Assembly: GCF_002006345.1 (NCBI RefSeq)
Contig: NZ_LZZM01000080.1
Location: forward strand, 26,761-90,760
DNA: 64,000 bases
From: Clostridium puniceum
GTDB lineage: Bacteria; Bacillota; Clostridia; Clostridiales; Clostridiaceae
Direction of reading: 5' to 3'
Part shown: in pieces, positions 36,845 to 45,804 of the stretch
Position numbering within the stretch: position 1 is the stretch's first letter
How the letters are laid out: every line of letters begins with the position of its first letter
The notes under the pieces: generated by a model
What the model was told of the DNA's origin: nothing
The model's database searches: none
Seen by the model: only the letters and a program-made list of their open reading frames with translations
Program-made: the position numbers and the translations under genes

Positions 36845-38995
36845 TTATTTTGTATAACTTAATTGTCCATTAACTTTATTTTCTTTTGAACCTCTGCCAG
36901 TTAATATAACTATTGAAACTACTACAATTGCTATAATTACTGAAGTTATAGCTCCTATTAAACTTCCACTTCCTAATAAAAAGTTACCAACTTGATTTAT
37001 AACAAGTGCAACTAAATAAGCTGTGAAGGTTTGGAATCCCAAAGTAATCCATGTCCATTTCCAAGAGCCCATTTCACGTTTTATTGCACCAATTGCTGCA
37101 AAACAAGGAGCACAAAGCATATTAAATGCTACAAAGGCAAACGCACTAGCCGCAGTAAACATTCCTGCTACATTTCCAACAAGTGCTGGATCATCTTCTA
37201 CTGCATCAGCTATACCAAATAAAACACCAAATGTTCCAACAACATTTTCTTTTGCAACAAGTCCAGTAACTGTTGCAACAGCTGATTGCCAATTACCAAA
37301 TCCGAGTGGTGCAAAAATAGGAGCTATCACATTCCCCATGCTTGCTAGAATACTGTCACCTGCATCTACCATTTCAAATGACCAGTTAAATGATTGTAAA
37401 AACCACACTACACCACAAGAAACAAAAATGATTGTACCAGCTTTATAAATAAATGCTTTTCCTCTTTCCCATACATGCATTAAAACACCCTTTAAGCTTG
37501 GAATATGGTATTGTGGAAGCTCCATGACAAATGGCGATGGATCTCCTGAGAACAATTTAGTTTTCTTCAATATGATTCCACAAATGATAATCATTACTAT
37601 TCCTAAAAAATAAGCAGCTGGTGCTACCCAAGATGCTCCACCAAAAAGTGCTCCTGCAATCAATGCAATAATAGGTAATTTTGCACTACATGGAATAAAT
37701 GTAGTTAACATGATAGTCATTTTTCTATCTCTATCATTTTCCATAGTACGTGTTGACATTATACCAGGAACACCACAACCTGAACTAATCAACATTGGTA
37801 TGAATGATTTTCCTGAAAGTCCAAATTTACGGAAGATTCTATCCATGATAAATGCTACTCTAGACATATAACCACAGTCCTCAAGGATTGACAATAAGAA
37901 GAATAAAACCATAATTTGTGGTACAAATCCAAGTACTGCACCAACACCACCAATTATTCCATCTACTATTAGTCCTTGTAACCAATCTGCAACATTTGCA
38001 TTTACTAACCATTCTGAAACATTACCTTGAATAATTTCTGCAAATAATGTGTCGTTTACCCAATCCGTCATCATAGTACCAACTGTACTTATTGCTATGT
38101 AATAAACGCCAAACATAATAGCAGCAAAAATTGGTAATGCTAAGAAACGATTTGTTACAATTCTATCGATTTTATCTGAAGTAGTTTCTTTACCTTTATT
38201 TTGCTTTTTTAGAGCAGTTGAAACAACTTGCCCAATAAATGCATATCTATCTGCTGTAATTATACTTTCACTATCATCATCGAGTTCAGTTTCATATTTT
38301 TTTATTATTTCTTCTATTTCATCTGATATATTTTTTGAAATGCTTAACTTATCAATAATGTTTTCATCTCTCTCAAAAAGTTTAATTGCAAGCCATCGCT
38401 TTTCTATTCCTTCAGTTGAAATATTTTTAACTATTACTTCTTCTATTTTTTCAAAAGCTTCATTAGCTTCATCTGAATAAGGTAATATAAATTTAGGTTT
38501 GTTTTTTGCTTTAGCAGTTTCAACTGCCTTTTCTGCCGCTAACTTAACACCATTCCCTTTAAGAGCAGATGTTGTAACAACAGGACATCCAAGAGTTTTT
38601 GATAATTTATTAATATCAATTTTATCTCCATTTTTCTCAACAATGTCCATCATATTAAGTGCTACAACTGTTGGAATTCCAAGTTCCAAAATTTGAGTTG
38701 TTAAATATAAATTTCTTTCAATGTTAGATGCATCAACTATATTAATTACTGCATCTGGTTTATCATTTATCATAAAATTACGAGTTACAACTTCTTCGAG
38801 AGTATATGGTGACAAAGAATAAACACCAGGTAAATCAACTATTTCAACGTCTTTATTCCCTTTTAGTTTACCACCTTTCTTTTCAACTGTTACTCCAGGC
38901 CAATTTCCAACATATTGAGATGAACCTGTAAGTTCATTAAACATGGTTGTTTTTCCGCAATTCGGATTACCTGCAAGTCCTATTTTAATTGACAT
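36845..38995 (-). CDS. feoB: Ferrous iron transporter B
   Basis: 716 residues. N-terminal G protein: G1 GNPNCGKTTMFNELTG, WPGVTVEKKGG, G3 DLPGVYSLSPYT, G4 LNMMD. Then a helical GDI-like domain (to about 270) and a C-terminal membrane part with two Gate regions (IPMLISSGCGVPGIM with the Cys, and MLCAPCFAAIGA). It imports Fe2+. It lies 188 bases downstream of the second feoA; that interval holds two tandem GTGC-hairpin repeats. Confidence 0.97.
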   Translation of the reverse strand: MSIKIGLAGNPNCGKTTMFNELTGSSQYVGNWPGVTVEKKGGKLKGNKDVEIVDLPGVYSLSPYTLEEVVTRNFMINDKPDAVINIVDASNIERNLYLTTQILELGIPTVVALNMMDIVEKNGDKIDINKLSKTLGCPVVTTSALKGNGVKLAAEKAVETAKAKNKPKFILPYSDEANEAFEKIEEVIVKNISTEGIEKRWLAIKLFERDENIIDKLSISKNISDEIEEIIKKYETELDDDSESIITADRYAFIGQVVSTALKKQNKGKETTSDKIDRIVTNRFLALPIFAAIMFGVYYIAISTVGTMMTDWVNDTLFAEIIQGNVSEWLVNANVADWLQGLIVDGIIGGVGAVLGFVPQIMVLFFLLSILEDCGYMSRVAFIMDRIFRKFGLSGKSFIPMLISSGCGVPGIMSTRTMENDRDRKMTIMLTTFIPCSAKLPIIALIAGALFGGASWVAPAAYFLGIVMIIICGIILKKTKLFSGDPSPFVMELPQYHIPSLKGVLMHVWERGKAFIYKAGTIIFVSCGVVWFLQSFNWSFEMVDAGDSILASMGNVIAPIFAPLGFGNWQSAVATVTGLVAKENVVGTFGVLFGIADAVEDDPALVGNVAGMFTAASAFAFVAFNMLCAPCFAAIGAIKREMGSWKWTWITLGFQTFTAYLVALVINQVGNFLLGSGSLIGAITSVIIAIVVVSIVILTGRGSKENKVNGQLSYTK

Positions 38996-39061
38996 TTTTA
39001 TTCCTCCTTTTTAATTCATAACCTATAATTCATGTTTTTATCGTGATTAATAAGTTCTTCA

Positions 39062-39129
39062 TTGTGCTTCGCACTTTTTTTTATAAGTGAAATGATCTTG
39101 GTTGTGCTTTGCACTTTTTTTACTAAGTG
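39062..39129. repeat. Tandem 28-base repeat between feoA and feoB
   Basis: Two copies (39062-39089 and 39102-39129) differing at three positions, each with a GTGC-TTC/TTT-GCAC mini-hairpin and a T8/T7 run, then AAGTG. The period is 40 bases. On the plus strand each looks like a short terminator, but no plus-strand gene precedes them. Confidence 0.7.
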
Positions 39130-39183
39130 TATAATTTAAATTTACTCTTTAATTCTTAATTTTCCATTACTAGATGCCTAACA

Positions 39184-39405
39184 TTATTCTACAACGATCA
39201 TTTCTGCGTCAGCTTTACGAAGTGATAATTCATATCCTCTTACTGTTACCTCTATTGGATCACCAAGTGGCGCTACTTTACGTACATACACTTCACATCC
39301 TCTTGTAATTCCCATATCCATAATACGTCTACGAACCGGTCCAAGTCCTTCAACTTTTTTTACCGTAACAGTTTGTCCACATTTTATTTCTTTTAATGAA
39401 CTCAT
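39184..39405 (-). CDS. feoA: FeoA domain protein (second copy)
   Basis: 73 residues, an SH3-like FeoA domain: VKKVEGLGPVRRRIMDMGIT, REVYVRKVAPLGDP-type core, VRGYELSLRKADAEMIVVE end. FeoA acts as a cytoplasmic partner of FeoB. It follows the first FeoA by 15 bases. Paired feoA genes before feoB are common in Clostridia. Confidence 0.93.
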   Translation of the reverse strand: MSSLKEIKCGQTVTVKKVEGLGPVRRRIMDMGITRGCEVYVRKVAPLGDPIEVTVRGYELSLRKADAEMIVVE

Positions 39406-39420
39406 AATATCTCTTCCTCT

Positions 39421-39639
39421 CTATACTATTATTCGACTTGCCATACCTTTATCTAATGCTACTCTGCTATCTTTAACATTTATTATAAGATTCCCGCCAA
39501 GTTCAGAAATAATTTTAACCTTTTCTCCTGCTACAAAACCCAAGCTATTTAAAAATCTTTTTGTTTCATCATTTCCAGTTATCTTTATAATATTCATTTC
39601 ATTTCCTTTATCCGCTAATATTAATGGCATATATCTCAC
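39421..39639 (-). CDS. feoA: FeoA domain protein (first copy)
   Basis: 72 residues. The SH3-like FeoA fold is seen from DETKRFLNSLGFVAGEKVKI and the end VALDKGMASRIIV. Less similar to canonical FeoA than the second copy. AAGGTG precedes the ATG. It is first in the iron operon, behind the Fur box at 39703-39719. Confidence 0.9.
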   Translation of the reverse strand: MRYMPLILADKGNEMNIIKITGNDETKRFLNSLGFVAGEKVKIISELGGNLIINVKDSRVALDKGMASRIIV

Positions 39640-39647
39640 CTTCCAAT

Positions 39648-39719
39648 TGATAATGATTTTAATTAACTATTCCATAATTTATATTACCACTTTTTTTAAT
39701 AGTTGAAAATGATTTTCAA
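39648..39719 (-). promoter_or_regulatory. Fur-controlled promoter of the feo operon
   Basis: Perfect 8-1-8 palindrome TTGAAAATGATTTTCAA (39703-39719) and a second Fur-like half (TTGATAATGATTTT, 39648-39661). A -35-like TTTTCA within the first palindrome and TAATAT 17 bases later form a plausible promoter, so Fur with Fe2+ would block it. Confidence 0.85.
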
Positions 39720-39879
39720 TACTTTTTCATATAATTACGAAATTATCATTAATATCGTTTTATTTTTGATAATTTTATTCAAGATTTCGTGATATGTGAA
39801 TATTCTTTATTATATTAGTAATTTATTAATCATTAATTTCCAAAATTATCTTTTTATAAAAAGTATTCTATATAATTAA

Positions 39880-39934
39880 AAACAAGAAGCTTCTTATAAA
39901 TCTACCGAAATCCAGTAATTTTATAAGAAGCTCC
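39880..39934 (-). terminator. Terminator downstream of icd
   Basis: Minus-strand stem GAGCTTCTTATAAA / TTTATAAGAAGCTTC with a 20-base loop and a TTGTTTTTAA tail, about 220 bases past the icd stop. No gene lies in 39720-40155. Confidence 0.65.
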
Positions 39935-40155
39935 TTTATAAATAACTATTGATAAAATACTCTTTTGATTAATTTAAATTTATTTTAAAATTTTTCTACA
40001 AACTCATTGTATATATTGTTTAATAGATCTTTACAACCTTCAAAAAATCACTAATTTTCTTATACACAAAAAGAGAACATATATTTAATTACCTAAAGTA
40101 ATAAATATATATCCTCCCTTTTAACTAAAGTTAATTACTCACTAGACTTTAAATT

Positions 40156-41364
40156 TTAAAGTATTTCTTCTAATGTTTTTCTTATAGCCTTAATAAAATC
40201 AAATGTATTTAATGTTTGTATATTATTATGTTCTGCTATTAATGCTAAATCCTTAGTCATCATTCCATCTTCAATTGTCTTTATCGAAGATTTTTCCAAC
40301 TTATCTGCGAATTCAACCAATGCATCATTATTGTCAAGTTCTCCTCTTTTTCTTAAAGCTCCAGACCATGCAAATATTGTTGCTATTGAATTTGTAGAGG
40401 TTTCTTCACCTTTTAAATGCTTATAGTAATGTTGTTGAACAGTACCATGAGCCGCTTCGTATTCATAGTTTCCTTCTGGTGAAACTAATACTGATGTCAT
40501 CATTGCAAGAGATCCAAAAGCTGTAGCTACCATATCACTCATTACATCTCCATCATAATTTTTACAAGCCCAAATCATTCCACCTTCAGATTTAACTACT
40601 CTCGCTACAACATCATCTATTAATGTATAGAAATATTCAATTCCTGCTTGATCAAATTTAGTCTTATATTCAGAATCAAAAATTTCTTGAAATACATCTT
40701 TAAAAGTATGATCGTATTTCTTTGAAATTGTATCTTTAGTTGCAAACCATAAATCTTGCTTAGTATCTAAAGCAAAGTTAAAGCAGCTTCTTGCAAAGCT
40801 TTCAATTGATTTATTAAGATTATGCATTCCCATAACAACACCGTTTCCAGCAAAATTATGTACTAACTCTCTTTTTTCTTCTCCGCTTTCAGAAGTAAAT
40901 ACAAGTTCACACTTGCCCTTTTCTTCTATTTTCATTTCTACATCTTTATATATATCTCCATAAGCATGTCTTGCTATAGTAATAGGCTTTTTCCATGTTC
41001 TAACATATGGTTTTACTGGTTCTACTGTAATTGGTGCTCTAAATACTGTACCATCTAATATTGCTCTTATAGTACCATTAGGGCTCTTCCACATTTCTTT
41101 TAAATCATATTCTTTCATTCTTGCGCCATTAGGCGTTATCGTTGCACATTTTACACCAACTTTGTATTTTTTAATGGCTTCTGCCGAATCTACAGTAACC
41201 TGGTCATTAGTTTGATTTCTATATTCTAATCCAAGATCATAATATTCTGTGTTTAATTCAATAAAAGGATTTAATAATTCCTCTTTTATTGCCCCCCAAA
41301 TTATTCTTGTCATTTCATCTCCATCCATTTCAACTAATGGAGTAGACATTTTTATTTTTTCCAT
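40156..41364 (-). CDS. icd: NADP-type isocitrate dehydrogenase, subfamily II (eukaryote-like)
   Basis: 402 residues, the size of homodimeric eukaryote-type IDH. It opens [18 protein letters not shown] and has [72 protein letters not shown] and [22 protein letters not shown]. These match the IDH1/2 family rather than E. coli Icd. It turns isocitrate into 2-oxoglutarate and so feeds glutamate synthesis. No citrate synthase or aconitase gene is adjacent. Its promoter is at 41413-41441. Confidence 0.95.
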   Translation of the reverse strand: MEKIKMSTPLVEMDGDEMTRIIWGAIKEELLNPFIELNTEYYDLGLEYRNQTNDQVTVDSAEAIKKYKVGVKCATITPNGARMKEYDLKEMWKSPNGTIRAILDGTVFRAPITVEPVKPYVRTWKKPITIARHAYGDIYKDVEMKIEEKGKCELVFTSESGEEKRELVHNFAGNGVVMGMHNLNKSIESFARSCFNFALDTKQDLWFATKDTISKKYDHTFKDVFQEIFDSEYKTKFDQAGIEYFYTLIDDVVARVVKSEGGMIWACKNYDGDVMSDMVATAFGSLAMMTSVLVSPEGNYEYEAAHGTVQQHYYKHLKGEETSTNSIATIFAWSGALRKRGELDNNDALVEFADKLEKSSIKTIEDGMMTKDLALIAEHNNIQTLNTFDFIKAIRKTLEEIL

Positions 41365-41412
41365 ATTTATTGCCTCCTATATTGCTTATATTACTTTAAT
41401 TTTCTCTAAACA

Positions 41413-41441
41413 ATTATACAATACTGGTAGATTTTTATCAA
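41413..41441 (-). promoter_or_regulatory. Promoter of icd
   Basis: -35 TTGATA (41436-41441), 17-base spacer, -10 TATAAT (41413-41418), about 40 bases before the likely transcript's ribosome site. Confidence 0.8.
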
Positions 41442-41516
41442 TTACAATGGCTGTTTCAATGGTAATTTTTAAATGATAATATAGTATTTTAAGCCTGTAA
41501 AAATTTTATATATAAT

Positions 41517-41687
41517 TTATATATTCCATAAATTCATCTTACTTCCCTCTAAACGCAAAATTAAAATATTATTATCCATCTCATCTTTAGATTTGTTCAT
41601 TACAGTTTTTACAACATCTATTTCACTTTTGTCTAAATCATTAGTTTTAGCAGCTACATTCAGAATTACTATTTTAACACATCCCAT
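41517..41687 (-). CDS. Small open frame after amtB (56 residues)
   Basis: MGCVKIVILNVAAKTNDLDK begins a 56-residue frame ending MNLWNI. It starts 17 bases past the amtB stop without a good ribosome site. The amino acid mix (alternating hydrophobic and charged, no AT-run artefacts) looks coding. It is not a PII protein, which would be the usual amtB partner. It could be a small partner of AmtB or a remnant; unknown family. Confidence 0.4.
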   Translation of the reverse strand: MGCVKIVILNVAAKTNDLDKSEIDVVKTVMNKSKDEMDNNILILRLEGSKMNLWNI

Positions 41688-41704
41688 TTTGTCAAAACAA
41701 ATTT

Positions 41705-42937
41705 TTATCTATTAAAACCTGAATAAGCTTCTTCTCCATGTAAAGACACATCTAAGCCCTCTGCTTCTTCTTTTGATGTAGCTCTTATATTCATAATATA
41801 ACTCATAATTTTAATTATTAGGAAAGTAACAACTGCTGCATATAATGCGGTTGCACAGGTTGATATTAAGTGAACTTTTAGAAGTTCAAAATTACCATAT
41901 ATTAATCCATCTGCCCCTGCTGGATTAATTGACTTTGATGCAAATATAGCTGTAGCTATAGAGCCCCATATTCCAGCTATCCCATGACAACCAAAAGCAT
42001 CTAATGTATCATCATAACCTAATTTTCTCTTTAATATTGCTATAGCAAAGAAACTTAATATTCCTCCGACTAATCCCATAAATACAGCTGACATAGGACT
42101 TACAAAACCTGCCCCTTGAGTTATTGCAACCAATCCAGCTATTGCTCCACTGACAATTCCAAGTGCTGTAGGCTTCTTATACATAATCCATTCACAAGCT
42201 ATCCAGCCAACTGCTCCCGCTGCTGCTGAAGTATTGGTTGTCACAAATGCATTAACTGCCACATAATTCATAGAAAGAGCACTTCCTGAATTAAATCCAA
42301 ACCATCCGAACCATAAAAGTCCTCCACCAAGTATTGCCATAGGTATATGATGTGGCTCTGGGCTTGCCTTTTTTCTTTTACCAATAACAATTGCTGCAAC
42401 AAGTCCTGAAACACCCGAATTAATCTCAACAGGATGTCCTCCCGCAAAATCAAGTACTCCTAAATTCTTTAACCATCCATTTGTTCCCCATACCCAATGA
42501 GTAATCGGATCATAAACTAGTGTACTCCACAAAAGAGCGAATAATAAAAACGCTGGAAATGTCATACGTTCAGCAACTGACCCTGAAATAACAGCTACAG
42601 TAATTGCAGAAAACATTAATTGAAATATTACAAATTCTAAATGTGGTATTGTGGATGCATAGTCTACATTAGGTGCTATTCCTATGTTCTTTAAAAAACT
42701 CCAATCCAATCCACCGATTACTCCATTTGTATCTGGACCAAAGGCTAATGAATACCCTATAAAAATCCACTGCAAAGATATAATAACAAGAGCTGCATAA
42801 TTTTGAACTGTAATACTTAATACATTCTTACTCCTTACCATACCACCATAAAATAAAGCTAACCCTGGTACCATTAGCATTACTAAAGCAGCACTAATAA
42901 TTACAAAGCCCATATCTGCGCCGTTTAACAAATCCAT
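41705..42937 (-). CDS. amtB: Ammonium transporter
   Basis: 410 residues, about eleven membrane helices. Signatures: MVPGLALFYGGMVRSKNVL near the start, DFAGGHPVEINSGVSGLVAA, MAILGGGLLWFGWFGFNSGS (with the pore and His region) and DTLDAFGCHGIAGIWGSI. It imports NH4+/NH3. No PII gene is adjacent. GGGGG precedes the start. The gene is read from a promoter at 43106-43134 through a leader with an intrinsic terminator (43000-43058). Confidence 0.97.
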   Translation of the reverse strand: MDLLNGADMGFVIISAALVMLMVPGLALFYGGMVRSKNVLSITVQNYAALVIISLQWIFIGYSLAFGPDTNGVIGGLDWSFLKNIGIAPNVDYASTIPHLEFVIFQLMFSAITVAVISGSVAERMTFPAFLLFALLWSTLVYDPITHWVWGTNGWLKNLGVLDFAGGHPVEINSGVSGLVAAIVIGKRKKASPEPHHIPMAILGGGLLWFGWFGFNSGSALSMNYVAVNAFVTTNTSAAAGAVGWIACEWIMYKKPTALGIVSGAIAGLVAITQGAGFVSPMSAVFMGLVGGILSFFAIAILKRKLGYDDTLDAFGCHGIAGIWGSIATAIFASKSINPAGADGLIYGNFELLKVHLISTCATALYAAVVTFLIIKIMSYIMNIRATSKEEAEGLDVSLHGEEAYSGFNR

Positions 42938-42950
42938 TTTTTATTCCCCC

Positions 42951-42970
42951 TTGAATAATTGATTATTCAA
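42951..42970. repeat. Palindrome beside the amtB ribosome site
   Basis: Perfect 9-2-9 palindrome TTGAATAAT-TG-ATTATTCAA directly upstream of the GGGGG ribosome site. It may be an operator or a hairpin that influences translation. Confidence 0.55.
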
Positions 42971-42992
42971 TTTTATTTTTAAATTTAATAAT

Positions 42993-43058
42993 AAAAAAAC
43001 GCTCTCACTCCAAAAAGGTATATTGTAGTTAAATATATCCTTCTTAGAAATGAAAACG
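42993..43058 (-). terminator. Terminator/attenuator hairpin in the amtB leader
   Basis: Minus-strand CGTTTTCATTTC pairs with GAGTGAGAGCG (several G-U pairs), with an inner stem AAGGATATATT/AATATACCTT, and seven T follow. It lies between the promoter at 43106-43134 and amtB, so it can act as an attenuator. It could also simply end transcripts of the gene at 43210-44079. Confidence 0.65.
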
Positions 43059-43105
43059 TCATTGTTTTCTATAAATTTATTAAGTTATCTTAAATTTCTT
43101 TTATA

Positions 43106-43134
43106 AGTTTACTAGGATAAGTTTTCTATGTCAA
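43106..43134 (-). promoter_or_regulatory. Promoter upstream of amtB leader
   Basis: -35 TTGACA (43129-43134), 17-base spacer, -10 TAAACT (43106-43111). It is the only clear promoter in the 273-base gap before amtB, and lies upstream of the terminator hairpin. Confidence 0.7.
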
Positions 43135-43209
43135 TACAAAATGTAATGTTTTTTTCATTTTATATTTTCATATGCACTGTCATATTACAATTTATTGATT
43201 TCGACTTGA

Positions 43210-44079
43210 TTAACATATTCTACTTTTGCTTGAAAATTCTTTTCCTGGATTTATATCTAATACAACCCTTTCTGGCTCTGCCAGTGCAACTTCATGTGTG
43301 CATTTCCATTTATCATTCTTGCAAATCCCCTCAACTGTTGTCATATTATCAATGGCATCTTGATTATCAAAAATATAGTATCCATATGAATATAAAATAT
43401 TTAATATTCCATTCGGATCTAAATTCTTAAAATGACATTGCAAATCACATAATCCAATTGCTGAAAGTCCTAGAGTATCCATTATATACTCATTTTTTTG
43501 ACCTTCAATTTTGAATAATCTTACATTTAATATCCCAAATAAAAGATCATATTCATCATTTAACGGATTATTTTCTAAGTAATCCTCTCTACTTATAACT
43601 TGCTCTGAAATATGAAAATTAATCCCTTCACATGGTATCAATTCAACAATAGCATAAAGTGCTTTTTGAAAAAGTTCTACTCTTTTAGTATACTCTAATC
43701 CAATTGCCATTAAATCTGTAACTAAAACTTTAATTTTACAACTTTTAATAGACTCCTTATCCCTATCAAAATTCCACGATTGTTCTAAAGATCTTCTTAA
43801 TTTTTCTCCTTCTGATGGCTCATCACTTATACTGATCATCATTGTAACCGGAACACTTACGTTTCTATAGTCTAGTATATGATCCATAAATGCAAACGTA
43901 AGATTTGCTTCTTGATTAGATATAATTTTAACATTACCACAATATTTTTTAATATTTTCTAATAATTTATTTTCTAAAATAATTGGCTTCTCTTTTATAT
44001 AAAGTTCTACACTATAGGTTTCTGCAAAGCCATCTGATACCTCTGTTAATTTTTCATTATATTTCTCCATTCTTATCAA
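43210..44079 (-). CDS. DUF4261-like protein
   Basis: 289 residues, no signal peptide or membrane segment. The middle (VPVTMMISISDEPSEGEKLR, VLVTDLMAIGLEYTKRVELF, then the C-terminal MDTLGLSAIGLCDLQCHF) resembles DUF4261 proteins, cytoplasmic and of unknown role. The family assignment is from memory of its pattern and is moderate. The start may be the second Met (residue 4). It stands alone between the Rieske oxidoreductase and amtB. Confidence 0.65.
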   Translation of the reverse strand: MIRMEKYNEKLTEVSDGFAETYSVELYIKEKPIILENKLLENIKKYCGNVKIISNQEANLTFAFMDHILDYRNVSVPVTMMISISDEPSEGEKLRRSLEQSWNFDRDKESIKSCKIKVLVTDLMAIGLEYTKRVELFQKALYAIVELIPCEGINFHISEQVISREDYLENNPLNDEYDLLFGILNVRLFKIEGQKNEYIMDTLGLSAIGLCDLQCHFKNLDPNGILNILYSYGYYIFDNQDAIDNMTTVEGICKNDKWKCTHEVALAEPERVVLDINPGKEFSSKSRIC

Positions 44080-44094
44080 CCTTCTTTCTTATTT

Positions 44095-44141
44095 AGAAAA
44101 ATAAAAAAGCCACCTCAAAATATTACTCATTTTGAGACAGC
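44095..44141 (-). terminator. Terminator of the FAD/Rieske oxidoreductase gene
   Basis: Minus-strand stem GCTGTCTCAAAAT / ATTTTGAGGTGGC with a short loop followed by TTTTTTATTTTT, about 130 bases past the gene's stop. Confidence 0.85.
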
Positions 44142-44268
44142 TTCGTCCATTAAATTAAAATTAATTATATCATAATTAATTAAAGTTTAATACTTAATTC
44201 ACCATTTATTTGATTTTTTATAAACTAAAATTACCATTTTCATTTTTTTACCAACAAAGAAATAAACA

Positions 44269-45717
44269 TTACATATTATCAAGGCATGAAGTTGCAGGGC
44301 TTTCCACCCAATTTCCATTATAATCAAATCTTGAGCCATGACAAGGACAATCCCATGTCAATTCATCAGCATTCCAATGAAGTTCACACCCTAAATGAGG
44401 GCATTTTGTTGATACTGCAAATATATTTCCAGCTTTATCTTTATATACACCAGCTTTTTCCCCTCTATATTCTACTATTGCTCCATGACCCTTTTGAACA
44501 TTTTCAGTATGCTCTTCTGGAATATTTATTCTTTGAGCAATAAAATTTTTCGCAGTTTTCATTAGATCATTTGCTGCATTTTTCATAGACGCTGACATAT
44601 CAAATCTACTAGGTGAAAATATTTCTGAAAAATCATTTTCCTTTCCTAGAATCATATCGCTTATTATCATTGAAGCTACCATTGAACTTGTCATTCCCCA
44701 TTTTTTAAATCCAGTTGCAACATAAAGATTAGGCGTTTTAGATGAATAATGCCCTATATAAGGTATTGTATCTAAGGCCACACAATCTTGTGCTGACCAA
44801 TGATATTTTTCAATTGAATTAGGATAAAGTTCTTTTGCTACCTTTCTTAATTCATCATACGCTCCACCATCTTCATTTTCCCCAGATCTTTGCGCTAATC
44901 CTCCAAGCAATAATAAATTCTTATAATTTCTAAAGGAATATCCTTTTTTATCATTGTCTTTGTACATCCCATTTACATCTGCAGCATTTTCTAAAGCTAA
45001 AACATAAGATCTTTCTTGATGCATCCTCATAAAATAATATCCTGGAACATTTAAAAATGGAAAATGTGTTGCTACTACTATATGATTTGCACTAATCTTT
45101 CCACCCCTTGTAACTACCAAATTCTCTTTAATCTCTAATGCTCTTGTATTTTCATAAATAGTTAAATTCTCTGAAATGGGTTTTAAAAATTTAAGGGGAT
45201 TAAATTGAGCTTGATGCTTAAACTTTAATGCTATTTTAATATCAAAGGGAAGACTTACTTCCTTCACTAATTCTGCATCAATTCCTAAATTTTTAGCCAC
45301 TTCACATTCATCTTCAAGATCTTTAATATTATCTAAAGAGTATATATAGGCATCCTTTTCTTCAAAATCACAATCTATCTTTTCCTCATCAATTATTTCT
45401 TTATATTTTTTTATTGCAAGTCCATTAGCCTTAGCATATTGTCTTGCTTTTTCCTCATCAAATTCTTTAATTATATTATTATAAATCAAATCATGCTGAG
45501 ATGTTATTTTAGCAGTTGTGTTCTTTGTATTTCCACTTGCAATACTTTTTGCCTCTATAACCACAACATTTCTTCCACTTTTATTAAGCATATATGCTGT
45601 TAATAATCCAGCTATCCCTGCCCCTATTATAACAATATCACATTCAATATCTTCACTTAAAGTCTCTCTTTTTCTAAACTTAAAACCTGAATTCCATACA
45701 CTTTCCATATAATTCAC
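44269..45717 (-). CDS. FAD-dependent oxidoreductase with C-terminal Rieske domain
   Basis: 482 residues. N-terminal DAO-type FAD fold (CDIVIIGAGIAGLLTAYMLN, about 28-47) and IEAKSIASGNTKNTTAKITSQHD, a substrate domain, ATGFKKWGMTSSMVAS near the end of the core, then a Rieske [2Fe-2S] domain at about 405-482 with CPHLGC and CPCHGS, giving the Cys-His/Cys-His ligands. Such glycine-oxidase-like fusions are common in Firmicutes; the electron donor and substrate are unknown. The short ending SPATSCLDNM differs slightly from the usual length. Confidence 0.92.
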   Translation of the reverse strand: MNYMESVWNSGFKFRKRETLSEDIECDIVIIGAGIAGLLTAYMLNKSGRNVVVIEAKSIASGNTKNTTAKITSQHDLIYNNIIKEFDEEKARQYAKANGLAIKKYKEIIDEEKIDCDFEEKDAYIYSLDNIKDLEDECEVAKNLGIDAELVKEVSLPFDIKIALKFKHQAQFNPLKFLKPISENLTIYENTRALEIKENLVVTRGGKISANHIVVATHFPFLNVPGYYFMRMHQERSYVLALENAADVNGMYKDNDKKGYSFRNYKNLLLLGGLAQRSGENEDGGAYDELRKVAKELYPNSIEKYHWSAQDCVALDTIPYIGHYSSKTPNLYVATGFKKWGMTSSMVASMIISDMILGKENDFSEIFSPSRFDMSASMKNAANDLMKTAKNFIAQRINIPEEHTENVQKGHGAIVEYRGEKAGVYKDKAGNIFAVSTKCPHLGCELHWNADELTWDCPCHGSRFDYNGNWVESPATSCLDNM

Positions 45718-45804
45718 CTCATCTTTAGTATTCCATCTTTTATGATAATATACACAAAAGGTTACTAAAATTTTAATTGAAATAAAATATTATAGAACGT
45801 ATTT

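Noticed and set aside
37023..37448. Plus-strand frame of 141 residues opposite feoB
   Set aside because: Antisense shadow of a membrane-protein gene; no ribosome site and no family resemblance.
39062..39129. Reading the feoA-feoB repeats as a CRISPR array
   Set aside because: Only two copies, with a 12-base gap between them and no cas genes; the copies are hairpin/T-run units.
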